54,359 nucleotides of DNA from NCBI GenBank assembly GCA_002717185.1, contig PBDC01000114.1:1-54359 (forward strand). The letters run 5' to 3'. The position numbers and the translations under genes are program-made. The DNA comes from Rhodospirillaceae bacterium. Its GTDB lineage: Bacteria > Pseudomonadota > Alphaproteobacteria > UBA8366 > GCA-2717185. Each line of letters opens with the position of its first letter. Positions within the stretch are counted from its first letter, which is position 1. This document shows, one piece after another, positions 15,955-23,661 of the stretch. The notes beneath the pieces are model-generated. The model saw only the letters and a list, made by a program, of their open reading frames with translations. It had not been told where the DNA came from and searched no databases.

Positions 15955-17064
15955 TCAGATGAAGTTCTTATGGAGCACCGGCGTTTCCACCAACTGGTCT
16001 AGATAGCGATTTGCCTCGTCCATCCTGCAGTTGTTCCGACAAATCGAGAGGTCGAGGTCCTCCTTCACGTAGCCCCAGCAGGACTTCCGTTCCTCAGACT
16101 TCCAAATCGACTCGATCGGATCGTCGTAGATGTTGCCCAACAGAAAGTTGGGATTGCCGACGTGCGCTCCACACGCGTACACCTCTCCTGTTCCCGACAC
16201 GTAGAACCAGAGAGAAGGCGTACTCAGGCAGGTGGAATACGACTCCTCATCCTTAACGATCAGTTTGCCCAAGGCATTCGTCCGGGCGACCACGTGGAAC
16301 TCATCACCGTCGTAGCGTTGCTGAAGGTCCTGGACCGTTTCGAGATACTGCTTCGCGGTGTAGTCGAGGTGGCTGTAACTCTTTTGTACCATGTACACGT
16401 TGTGCACGTAGGGCTTGAGCACCACGTAGTCCAACCCGGTCGACTCAGCGCGGGAAACCAACTCGTCAAGAGTCTCCAGATTGTCCGGCAGGATGAGCGA
16501 CTGGACGCCGAGGGCTGTGGACACCCCATTGTCCTGCCGGTACTCGACCGCCATCTCCAGGTTGGCCCAGACCCGTTCAAAGTCCTTCTCTGCCGTCTGG
16601 TGGATCGCCGCATAGGCCTCAGCGTTTCCGGCATTCATCGATACCTTGACCCACGAGACCTTGCGCAGAGCCCCCTCGATGAACTTCTGCTTCATCGGTA
16701 CGGCATTGGTGGTGAACGAGGTCTCTATGCCGTTGTCGTGGGCATCCCCCACGATCTCGATGATGTCGGGATTCAGCATCGGTTCGCCGTCACCAGCGAA
16801 CATCACCGCCTTCAGCCCGAGATTCTGCGCGGATTCGAAGAAGCGCTGCATCACCTCGCGCCGAAGGAACACGCGCTTGTAACCGAGATAGTCGACCGAA
16901 CAGAAGGTGCACCGATGATTGCAGGATCCTGCAGTGGAGATCTCCGCGTAGATCGGCTCGAGGTCCCGGTACCGCTCCCAGTCATCACCTGCATCCAGGA
17001 TCGCCTGCACCCGTCCTGGGTGATAGGTCAACTTGTGACTGTCGATTCTGAACCGATCCGCCAT
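15955..17064 (-). CDS. Radical SAM enzyme with SPASM/twitch-like C-terminus
   Basis: A 369-residue radical SAM protein. The 4Fe-4S motif CNHRCTFC has Cys48, Cys52 and Cys55 (CxxxCxxC), followed by AGDGEPMLNP, the GGE-like SAM-binding strand. The C-terminal part carries more cysteines, in CLSTPSLWFYVS, VYACGAH, SCWGYV and ICRNNCRMDEAN, consistent with auxiliary iron-sulfur binding as in SPASM domains. Such enzymes use a 5'-deoxyadenosyl radical for epimerisation, dehydrogenation, dehydration or C-C bond formation. ATG at 17064 has AGGGGG six bases upstream and is preferred to the GTG just before it. First of a coupled radical SAM, methyltransferase, E1-alpha, E1-beta set within the heptose run, it is a strong candidate for unusual sugar chemistry. 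Substrate unknown. Confidence 0.82.
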   Translation of the reverse strand: MADRFRIDSHKLTYHPGRVQAILDAGDDWERYRDLEPIYAEISTAGSCNHRCTFCSVDYLGYKRVFLRREVMQRFFESAQNLGLKAVMFAGDGEPMLNPDIIEIVGDAHDNGIETSFTTNAVPMKQKFIEGALRKVSWVKVSMNAGNAEAYAAIHQTAEKDFERVWANLEMAVEYRQDNGVSTALGVQSLILPDNLETLDELVSRAESTGLDYVVLKPYVHNVYMVQKSYSHLDYTAKQYLETVQDLQQRYDGDEFHVVARTNALGKLIVKDEESYSTCLSTPSLWFYVSGTGEVYACGAHVGNPNFLLGNIYDDPIESIWKSEERKSCWGYVKEDLDLSICRNNCRMDEANRYLDQLVETPVLHKNFI

Positions 17065-17089
17065 CACTGACCCCCTAGACCCAGTACCG

Positions 17090-18082
17090 CTATGGCTTGT
17101 GCGAATATTCGACGGAAACCTGGCTCAACGTCTCAAGGTTGACGTCAAGCCACCGCATCGTATCTACCAGTCCCTCATCCAGCGTGATCTCGTCCACCCA
17201 GCCGAGATCGTTCCGGACCTTTCCAGAATCCAGCTCGTACCGATGGTCCTTGCCCATTCGGTCGGGGACTTCATCAACCAAGTCACGAGGGTCCACCCCG
17301 GCGAGGCGAAAGATCCGGTAGACCAGATCCCTGATCGACACCACCTCCCTACCAGCGACATGGTAGGCCTCGCCATGCTCGCCATCGACGGCGACCTTGA
17401 GAGTCGCTGATGCGACATCCACCACATGCACGAAGTTGCGTAACGACAGACCTCCTCCATGCAGGGGAAGCCGCTGTCCCAACCGAAGGCACAGCATTGC
17501 CCTCGGAACGATCCGATAGAGCCGTTGGCCGGGTCCGTAGAGATTGGCAGCACGGGTGAATACCACGGGGAAGTCGTAGGCCTCAAAGAAGGTCTGGAGG
17601 TGCATGTCGCAGGCAGCACGCGAGACCGCATAGGGCGTGGTCGGAGCAAATGCCGCACCTTCGACCATCGGACCGTCGACCGACCCGTAGACCTCTGGGG
17701 TGGAGACATGGACGTACTTCTCAAGTGTCGGTACTCGACGGAGACGATCGTGCAGTCCCACCTGGGCCACGACGTTGGTCTGGTACCAGTCCGTCGGACG
17801 GTCCCAGCTCTGGGCCACCATGCCCTGACCGGCGAAGTTGACCACATGCGTCGAGCCCTGAGCCTCGACCACTTCCATCAGGCGGTCCAGATCATGGTTC
17901 AGGTTGATCCGATGGAATCGGAACCCCTCGCAAGGGCCCCAACGGTGGGGAAGGAAGACCTCAGCAGGCTCATCCGACCTGCTGACACCCACCACTTCAA
18001 GGCCCTTGTCCAGAAGGTGACGGACGAAATGTGAACCGGTGAAGGAGTTGCTCCCGATCACGAGAAAGCGCTGTGCACTCAT
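17090..18082 (-). CDS. GMD/RmlB-like nucleotide-sugar SDR with YxxxR catalytic motif
   Basis: A 330-residue extended SDR resembling GDP-mannose and dTDP-glucose 4,6-dehydratases. It has VIGSNSFTGSHFV at 8-20, VHVSTPEVYG at 124-133 (Thr and Glu where dehydratases have T-D/E), and TPYAVSRAACDM at 149-160. In the last motif the invariant Lys of YxxxK is Arg155 (codon CGT). It then has RAANLYGPGQ and LRNFVHVVDVA. In heptose pathways a GMD paralogue (DmhA/WcbK/DdahA) converts GDP-heptose to the 4-keto-6-deoxy form; position right after the nucleotidyltransferase (ATGA overlap) fits that step. The Lys-to-Arg change may slow or alter hydride transfer, or mark an epimerase-type variant. Confidence 0.72.
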   Translation of the reverse strand: MSAQRFLVIGSNSFTGSHFVRHLLDKGLEVVGVSRSDEPAEVFLPHRWGPCEGFRFHRINLNHDLDRLMEVVEAQGSTHVVNFAGQGMVAQSWDRPTDWYQTNVVAQVGLHDRLRRVPTLEKYVHVSTPEVYGSVDGPMVEGAAFAPTTPYAVSRAACDMHLQTFFEAYDFPVVFTRAANLYGPGQRLYRIVPRAMLCLRLGQRLPLHGGGLSLRNFVHVVDVASATLKVAVDGEHGEAYHVAGREVVSIRDLVYRIFRLAGVDPRDLVDEVPDRMGKDHRYELDSGKVRNDLGWVDEITLDEGLVDTMRWLDVNLETLSQVSVEYSHKP

Positions 18083-18900
18083 CGCTCGACCTCACCGAAA
18101 CTGAGTGCCTTGACCATGGAGTGGATCGGATGACCCGAGAACCACGCCGACCACTCATCATCGGGGGCCATTTCCAAGATCGCGGGCGACACTGCATCCC
18201 GCTGGGCTCGATCAAGCATCTCCGGTGTGCCGACGTCTCGGTGAACCCCGGAGTTATGCCAAGCGGCGATGCCTCCGAGATACTCCGGAATCACCTCGGT
18301 GCTGAAATCGGTCACCTCAGGATGCTCGACGATCCAGTCCACTACCGTCCGATCCAGGATGTAGACCGCTCCGTTCGCTCTCCGTCCAGGGGGGTCTAGG
18401 ACCTTCTCGTGGAAACCGACCACGACGTCATCGGCATCAGTCTCCACAATCCCGCAGGCCTCAGGTGCCTCCGCCTCGAAGGTCATCATCGTGATGTCCG
18501 TGTGAGCTGGACGACGTCGACGGTGGAAGTCCACAAAGTCGCTGAAGTCGCACCGGCACAGGTTGTCGGCGTGGACCACGATCACCGACTCGCCGCTGAG
18601 CTTCTCCCGGTTGAAGCGGACGGCACCTGCTGTCCCCAAGATCTCCTCTTCCACCGACGGGTGCACCCAACCACGGAATATGGGGCGTTCGAGGAACCTC
18701 AGCATCTCATCAACATGATGGTGCACATTCACCACCACTTCGTCGACACCCACTTCCCTCATGTACCCGAGCCAGTGCTCCAGCAATGGCCTACCGTTCA
18801 CAGGCATGAGGGGCTTGGGCCAGTGCTCAGTCAGCGGACGGAGACGCTTCCCTCGTCCGGCTGCCAGAAGGAGCGCCGTCACGGCCCCCAACTGTCCCAC
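18079..18900 (-). CDS. Sugar-1-phosphate nucleotidyltransferase (HddC/GMP-like)
   Basis: A 273-residue NTP_transferase protein. The nucleotide-binding loop ALLLAAGRGKRLRPLT is near 9-24, WPKPLMPV follows at about 27-34, VIVVHADNLCRCDF has the metal-binding Asp, and the C-terminal half has NGAVYILDR and HRDVGTPE. These match enzymes that attach GMP, UMP or CMP to a sugar 1-phosphate. Lying between the GmhA-like isomerase and the GMD/RmlB-like SDR, it probably activates the sugar that the SDR then dehydrates. It is the second HddC-type domain in this run, the other being fused to GmhB at 4426. The first codon could be TTG at 18903, GTG at 18900 or GTG at 18882; GAGGG just upstream favours 18900. 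Nucleotide preference unknown. Confidence 0.78.
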   Translation of the reverse strand: MGQLGAVTALLLAAGRGKRLRPLTEHWPKPLMPVNGRPLLEHWLGYMREVGVDEVVVNVHHHVDEMLRFLERPIFRGWVHPSVEEEILGTAGAVRFNREKLSGESVIVVHADNLCRCDFSDFVDFHRRRRPAHTDITMMTFEAEAPEACGIVETDADDVVVGFHEKVLDPPGRRANGAVYILDRTVVDWIVEHPEVTDFSTEVIPEYLGGIAAWHNSGVHRDVGTPEMLDRAQRDAVSPAILEMAPDDEWSAWFSGHPIHSMVKALSFGEVER

Positions 18901-18906
18901 CAACCC

Positions 18907-19455
18907 TCAGTCCGCGGTTTCGATCAAATGGTCGACCACCGAGAGCAACCAGATGTGATGGGTCATCTCCACCACGTTGTACGAATGACTGTCTACCCAG
19001 AGATCCACGTCTCCCCGACCGCGTAGAGGGTTGTCCTCAGAGAAGCCAGACAGGCAGGCGACCGACAATCCCATCTCCCTAGCCTGCTCGGACCCACGCA
19101 GAATATTCGGCGACTGTCCGCTACTACTGATCAGGATGGCCAGGTCCCCCGGATCCGCGTAGGCCCGTAGAGCCTCGCGCACCCAGTTCTCGTACCCGTA
19201 GTCGTTCGCGAAGCACGTCAAAAGGTCGGCCTCGTTGAAGTTGACAGCTCGTATTCCGGCAGCCTTCGTCAGGTCAACGGCCACATGACTAGCCATCGCT
19301 GCGCTTCCCCCGTTTCCCACCAGAATCACCTTGCCGCCCTGATCGGCCACCGCCCGGACGATGCAGGCGAACCTCTCCAGATCGCCCGAATCGGCGGTCT
19401 CCACACTCTCGGCGATCGCCGAGAAGTAGGTGGTGAAGAAGTCGTCATCAGCCAT
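18907..19455 (-). CDS. gmhA: SIS-domain sedoheptulose-7-phosphate isomerase (GmhA-like)
   Basis: A 182-residue single-SIS-domain protein. The phosphosugar-binding strand-loop is KVILVGNGGSAAMASHVAVDL, shortened here to its core VGNGGSAA; later come LTCFANDYGYENW and LAILISSSGQSPN, both typical of GmhA, including the SSxGxS phosphate loop. The C-terminal helix has VEMTHHIWLLSVVDHLIE with the conserved His. GmhA converts sedoheptulose 7-phosphate to D-glycero-D-manno-heptose 7-phosphate, the first committed step to activated heptoses. ATG at 19455 has GGGG six bases upstream; ATG at 19461 also exists. It is the first gene of the heptose run, followed within 6 bp by the nucleotidyltransferase. 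LmbN-type isomerases of octose pathways are a less likely alternative. Confidence 0.83.
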   Translation of the reverse strand: MADDDFFTTYFSAIAESVETADSGDLERFACIVRAVADQGGKVILVGNGGSAAMASHVAVDLTKAAGIRAVNFNEADLLTCFANDYGYENWVREALRAYADPGDLAILISSSGQSPNILRGSEQAREMGLSVACLSGFSEDNPLRGRGDVDLWVDSHSYNVVEMTHHIWLLSVVDHLIETAD

Positions 19456-19519
19456 AGTCATCCCCGATCACACAACGACTAAACCGTTGCAACCAGGATC
19501 GCTCCCGGCATCCAACAAT

Positions 19520-20629
19520 CTACCGACTGGCCTGCTTCCGACCCGGACCACGACACCACCCTCCAGCACCGACCTTCGACACGACCTCGTCCACGAAGCC
19601 GAGCATCCGGCCTGCATCCTCCGTCCAGTCGTAACAAGCGCGAATCGCCTGCCGGCCATTGCGCCCCATCTCCTCCCGCACGACCGGATCACGTAATCGA
19701 ACCACCGCCTCGGCAACGGCCTCCGGATCTCGGTACGGGACAACGATCCCCGCTGCTGACTCTTCCACGATTCGGCTAGCCACCGGGTTCGGTGTTGTGA
19801 CCACCGGAATTCCCCTCGACATGTATTCGAGAACCTTGGTCGGGATCGACCGTCGATAATCAGGCCGGTCGTCCAGCAAGGCGAGACCTGCCATCGCTCC
19901 CTCAGCCTGCGAAAGGGCACTTGGATTGGGGACGAATCCATGAACGACCACGTTCGAACCGGCGCGGTCGAGCATCTCGACGACATTCCGGTCGGCCGAC
20001 CCATATAGGTCCAGACCAACCTTCGGCCCGATCATCCGCATGGCCGCCAACATGGTCTCGATACCGCGGCCCAACGAAACCCGTCCGACGTAAACGACAC
20101 GACTATCCCCGGGTGTCACATATCGGTCTTGGATCCACGGCGTGTTCCGCACAACAACCCCATGGGGGAACCGATCTACATAGGTTGGTTCGGCCAGCAT
20201 CACGTCGAATGAGCGGGCCGCCCAACGCTCCAATAGGCCTACCCCTAGGCGGGCAGGACCGCCGAGGATCCCAGGGATCCATTCCTTATCGGCAATCTGG
20301 GACGCCAGGTCCTCATGTACGTCCCAGACGCGCGGACAACGGATCCATCGCCCCATGAGAGTCAATTCCGGATCGTGGACGATTGCTAGATCAGCGACAC
20401 GGGTCTCCCTTGAGAGAGCCGATGCCATCCTCCTCAAAGGAACGAGTCTCCGCCTTCCGATCGACCGGGGAACCGGGACATGAACGAGACCAGGGCGACT
20501 GAGATCACGCTCAGTTTCCGGCGCTACATACACCACCTCATGGCCCGCCTCGAGCAGGGCTGGGATCTGACGGTGGAAAATCCGGGCATCCTCCGGATGG
20601 TGCACGACCGTGGCAATGACGATCCGCAC
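19520..20629 (-). CDS. Glycosyltransferase family 4-like (GT-B)
   Basis: A 369-residue GT-B glycosyltransferase. The N-terminal domain starts RIVIATVVHHPEDARIFHR, a pattern often seen in GT4 enzymes of surface glycan loci, and has LAIVHDPELTLMG. The C-terminal nucleotide-sugar domain has VVYVGRVSLGRGIETML, VVHGFVPN and KVLEYMSRGIPVVTT, with the Glu used in donor binding. It probably adds one sugar on the cytoplasmic face to a lipid-linked glycan. The start is GTG at 20629 with TGAGGA about 7 bases upstream. The upstream UDP-sugar dehydrogenase ends 9 bp away, so a uronic acid donor is possible but not proven. Confidence 0.8.
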   Translation of the reverse strand: MRIVIATVVHHPEDARIFHRQIPALLEAGHEVVYVAPETERDLSRPGLVHVPVPRSIGRRRLVPLRRMASALSRETRVADLAIVHDPELTLMGRWIRCPRVWDVHEDLASQIADKEWIPGILGGPARLGVGLLERWAARSFDVMLAEPTYVDRFPHGVVVRNTPWIQDRYVTPGDSRVVYVGRVSLGRGIETMLAAMRMIGPKVGLDLYGSADRNVVEMLDRAGSNVVVHGFVPNPSALSQAEGAMAGLALLDDRPDYRRSIPTKVLEYMSRGIPVVTTPNPVASRIVEESAAGIVVPYRDPEAVAEAVVRLRDPVVREEMGRNGRQAIRACYDWTEDAGRMLGFVDEVVSKVGAGGWCRGPGRKQASR

Positions 20630-20638
20630 GGTGAATCC

Positions 20639-21904
20639 TCAGAGCCGCTCGACGTTGTGGCCGTCCAGCGAACCGCTGGTATCCAGGATCGCCGGCGCAC
20701 ACTCCAGCACACCGGACTCGAGCACCGCGGTGTGGGGTTGAAGCACCACAACCAAATCTGCTTGGTCGAGATGCGTCGCATCAAGGGCCATGGCCGGGAC
20801 CGACTCCCCATCAACTCGAAATTCCGGAACGTGGGGATCCAGATAGAGCAGGTCGGCGCCCATGGCCTGCAATTGAGCAGCCAGCGGCCTGGCCGGTGTC
20901 TCGCGAACATCACTGACGTCTGCCTTGTAAGAGACTCCCACCAGCACGATCCTCGATCCGTTGACAGCTTTCTTTTGGCCGTTGAGCGCATCTTGGATTC
21001 GCTTGGCGACATAGGCAGGCATCCGCTCAGAGACCTCCTGGGCCAACTCGACGAACCGGAACCGGTATCCGAGCGACCGCACGACCCATGAGAGGTAGTT
21101 CGGATCGATTGGAATGCAGTGACCGCCCACGCCGGGGCCCGGATAAAAAGCGTGGAACCCAAACGGCTTGGTCTTCGCCGCCTCGATCGAGGCCCAGAGG
21201 TCGATCCCGAGTTCATGGCAGAAGACGGCCATCTCGTTCATCAGGGCAATGTTCACATGGCGATAGGTGTTCTCGAGCAACTTGGCCAGCTCTGCCTCGC
21301 GGAGGCCTACCGTTGGCACCACCTCGTCAACCAGCCCAGAGTAAAATTCGACCGCGACATCAGTGCACCGCGCCGTCAACCCACCCACGACCTTCGGCGT
21401 ATTACGGAGTCCGTATCGCTCGTTCCCCGGGTCGATTCGTTCAGGGGAATAGGCGAGATGGAAGTCCTCTCCAGCCACCAACCCACTGCCTTCCTCGAGG
21501 ATCGGCCGAACAAACTCTCCCGTGGTCCCCGGATAGGTCGTCGATTCGAGGACCACGAGCGTTCCGGGCCTCAAATGCCCAGCGGTAGTTTTCGCCGCCG
21601 ACTCGACCGCACTGAGGTCCGGAGTGCCGTCATCGGAGAGCGGAGTCGGAACGCAGATCACCACGGCATCAACAGTCGCGAGGCACGATGTATCGGTCGT
21701 CGCTGTGAAACCGGTTCTGAGCATCTCAGCTACATCACCTTCATCCAGGTCATCAACATGGGAGACCCCAGCGTTCAGACCGTCGACCACCGCATTGGAA
21801 ACGTCAAGCCCCGCGACAGCCAACCCACTCCTGCAGGCCTCCTGAGCCAACGGCAGCCCGACGTAGCCGAGTCCGATGATTGTCAGTGAACGAGCCACGG
21901 CCAC
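20639..21904 (-). CDS. UDP-N-acetyl-hexosamine/UDP-glucose 6-dehydrogenase family protein (WecC/WbpA-like)
   Basis: A 421-residue nucleotide-sugar dehydrogenase with all three domains. The NAD-binding motif is IIGLGYVGLPLA at 9-20. SPERIDPGN is at 153-161, the central helix LLENTYRHVNIALMNEM at 209-225, and the catalytic Cys263 lies in GPGVGGHCIPIDP. The UDP-binding C-terminal domain contains LVGVSYKADVSDVRETPA. Such enzymes oxidise C6 of a UDP-hexose or UDP-HexNAc twice to the uronic acid, using two NAD. The SYKxDxxDxRESP-type motif and general length fit the WecC/WbpA subgroup, which oxidises UDP-ManNAc or UDP-GlcNAc. The resulting uronic acid could be the target of the asparagine-synthase-like amidotransferase at 27868. 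Confidence 0.87.
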   Translation of the reverse strand: MAVARSLTIIGLGYVGLPLAQEACRSGLAVAGLDVSNAVVDGLNAGVSHVDDLDEGDVAEMLRTGFTATTDTSCLATVDAVVICVPTPLSDDGTPDLSAVESAAKTTAGHLRPGTLVVLESTTYPGTTGEFVRPILEEGSGLVAGEDFHLAYSPERIDPGNERYGLRNTPKVVGGLTARCTDVAVEFYSGLVDEVVPTVGLREAELAKLLENTYRHVNIALMNEMAVFCHELGIDLWASIEAAKTKPFGFHAFYPGPGVGGHCIPIDPNYLSWVVRSLGYRFRFVELAQEVSERMPAYVAKRIQDALNGQKKAVNGSRIVLVGVSYKADVSDVRETPARPLAAQLQAMGADLLYLDPHVPEFRVDGESVPAMALDATHLDQADLVVVLQPHTAVLESGVLECAPAILDTSGSLDGHNVERL

Positions 21905-21934
21905 CTACCACCCAGAACAGTCGAGAAGGGCAAG

Positions 21935-21982
21935 CCCGCCGAAAAGACGGGAACCCAGATTGGGCACCCTTCAAAGGGTACC
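21935..21982 (-). terminator. Two adjacent stem-loops after the glycosyltransferase gene at 21985
   Basis: Directly after the stop codon of the gene at 21985-23517 the transcript can form a 9-bp stem (21974-21982 with 21963-21971, one G-U pair, very tight loop), then a second stem, CCCGTC with GGCGGG (21946-21951 with 21935-21940) around a T-rich loop. No clear U-run follows. A partial terminator before the dehydrogenase gene is possible. Confidence 0.3.
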
Positions 21983-21984
21983 AA

Positions 21985-23517
21985 TCATCCCCTAGCAGCC
22001 TGCAGCACCAGCCAGGCGTCAGGGTGCCCAATGTCCACCGCTGCCACCGATCCGATTCGATGCCTTAGCCGGAGTTCGGCGATCTTCTCTAGCAGGTGGT
22101 TGTCAAAGGAGTCCGGACCGATGTAGGAGTCCCTGGGTTCCATCGACTCGACCACGATTCCACTGCGCGACCCAATGAAAAATCGGCGATCCGCATCCAG
22201 CAGGAGATCCTCGTCAAGATGTCGTGCGATGTCAGGAGGCGGCACCGTAGCCAACACGACCGGAGCAAATCCCGTAGCGCGATCGCGATGCGCTTCCAAC
22301 TGTCTGATCGTCTCCGCCACAGCTGCTTCGGCCATTCCCACGCACGCCATCAAGACAGAGGGTCGCTGATCTCGTAGGCCCTTCGGAAGTCGTCCGGTCG
22401 GAGCAGCCCGGCCCGATCCGCCTCCAGGCTTTCCAAGAAGTCCCCGAAGTCTGCTGACGTGCGCTTCGTGGGAGAACCGGCGTCGAACTTCCTCGACCCC
22501 ATGCTCGGAAACTCGTCGAAACTCATTGGGGCTGCCGTGCAGGGAATCGATCACCGACCAGACACCCTGGGGTTCGGCGTAGACGCAGGCATCGCCGAAC
22601 AACGACTCAAAATGAGGAGGAAGAACAACCACGCATCCTGAGGCCAGAGCCTCCAGGATCGTCCGCCCGAACGCCTCGACGAGATCACGGTGATGGAAGT
22701 AGACGAAGAAGTCGACACCGCGGAGGAACTCCCCGGGCTCCAGTCCGCCGAATCCGTAGACCTCCCATGACTCCGGCACGCGGTCTCCGAGAAATCCCTC
22801 CAACCCATCGATCCCTCCGAGAACACGGACACCCGCCCGTCCATCAATCGGATACGCAGCTAGGAAGTCCTCCGGGTCCTCAGGCCATTTCATCGGGGTC
22901 GGGCGCCCATGTCGACCGATCACCGGACGATCACCCAAGGGGCCCATTCGCTCCACCGCCCAACCTTCCGGGTCGATCACCTCCACCCAGTTGTCGTCGG
23001 TCAACGGCACCCCCCCACCCTCCAGATGTGACCGGACGGTGGGACTCACCGGACACCACACCGGCGCCTCTCCCAAAGCCTCGATGGCATGACCATGCAC
23101 CTCAACAGGGTCGTAGTAGACGGTTCCGTCCTTGTCGCTCGGAACCTGTCCGACAAACACGAGGTTTTGTCGACTCCGGATCCGTAGTCGGCCACCGAAC
23201 CCCTCGGTCAGGATCGTCGGGTGCTTGACTATCGCCACCCCACAATCCACTGGCTCATCAGGGTGAACCAGAATCAGCGACCCGTCATCCAGCATGGACC
23301 GGACCCCTGGATGGAATGCCCGGTCACGCTTAAGGCTGGATGACTTGCAATGGAGAACTCCAACCCGGTATCCCGCAGCCACGGCGGCCCTGGCCTCCTC
23401 CACCAGGCTGGATGACGACCCACCAGGGAACCGTAAATCCGTCAGGTAGAGGACATCGAGCGACGTGCTACCCACCGGCCTAGGTCTAGCCGCTCCAGTC
23501 TCATCTAGTGATCTCAT
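21985..23517 (-). CDS. GT-B glycosyltransferase-like protein with C-terminal extension
   Basis: A 510-residue protein. Residues about 20-375 look like a GT-B glycosyltransferase: SLDVLYLTDLRFPGGSSSS at the N-terminus, then VRVLGGIDGLEGF, FFVYFHHRDLVEAFGRTILEALASG and VVVLPPHFESLFGDA, where the E(7)E-like AFGRTILEALASG sits in the donor site. After a Gly-rich linker near 385, a separate 120-residue domain begins PSVLMACVGMAEAAVAET and ends near AAVDIGHPDAWLVLQ; I do not recognise it. The frame runs to 23781, but that would cross the divergent gene; ATG at 23517 has GGAGAG directly upstream and is chosen. The target glycan is unknown. Confidence 0.62.
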   Translation of the reverse strand: MRSLDETGAARPRPVGSTSLDVLYLTDLRFPGGSSSSLVEEARAAVAAGYRVGVLHCKSSSLKRDRAFHPGVRSMLDDGSLILVHPDEPVDCGVAIVKHPTILTEGFGGRLRIRSRQNLVFVGQVPSDKDGTVYYDPVEVHGHAIEALGEAPVWCPVSPTVRSHLEGGGVPLTDDNWVEVIDPEGWAVERMGPLGDRPVIGRHGRPTPMKWPEDPEDFLAAYPIDGRAGVRVLGGIDGLEGFLGDRVPESWEVYGFGGLEPGEFLRGVDFFVYFHHRDLVEAFGRTILEALASGCVVVLPPHFESLFGDACVYAEPQGVWSVIDSLHGSPNEFRRVSEHGVEEVRRRFSHEAHVSRLRGLLGKPGGGSGRAAPTGRLPKGLRDQRPSVLMACVGMAEAAVAETIRQLEAHRDRATGFAPVVLATVPPPDIARHLDEDLLLDADRRFFIGSRSGIVVESMEPRDSYIGPDSFDNHLLEKIAELRLRHRIGSVAAVDIGHPDAWLVLQAARG

Positions 23518-23661
23518 CTCTCCATCTTCTAGCAGACCAGTTGCTCTCCGTAATAGGTGCGGCCCGTGACTGACCCGCTGAAAGGGCTCGGGCCGATCAC
23601 GGGGATGAGACAGCCGATAGGTTTCCACTGTGCGGATCCTCGTCAACCCAGTGCCAGCTCG

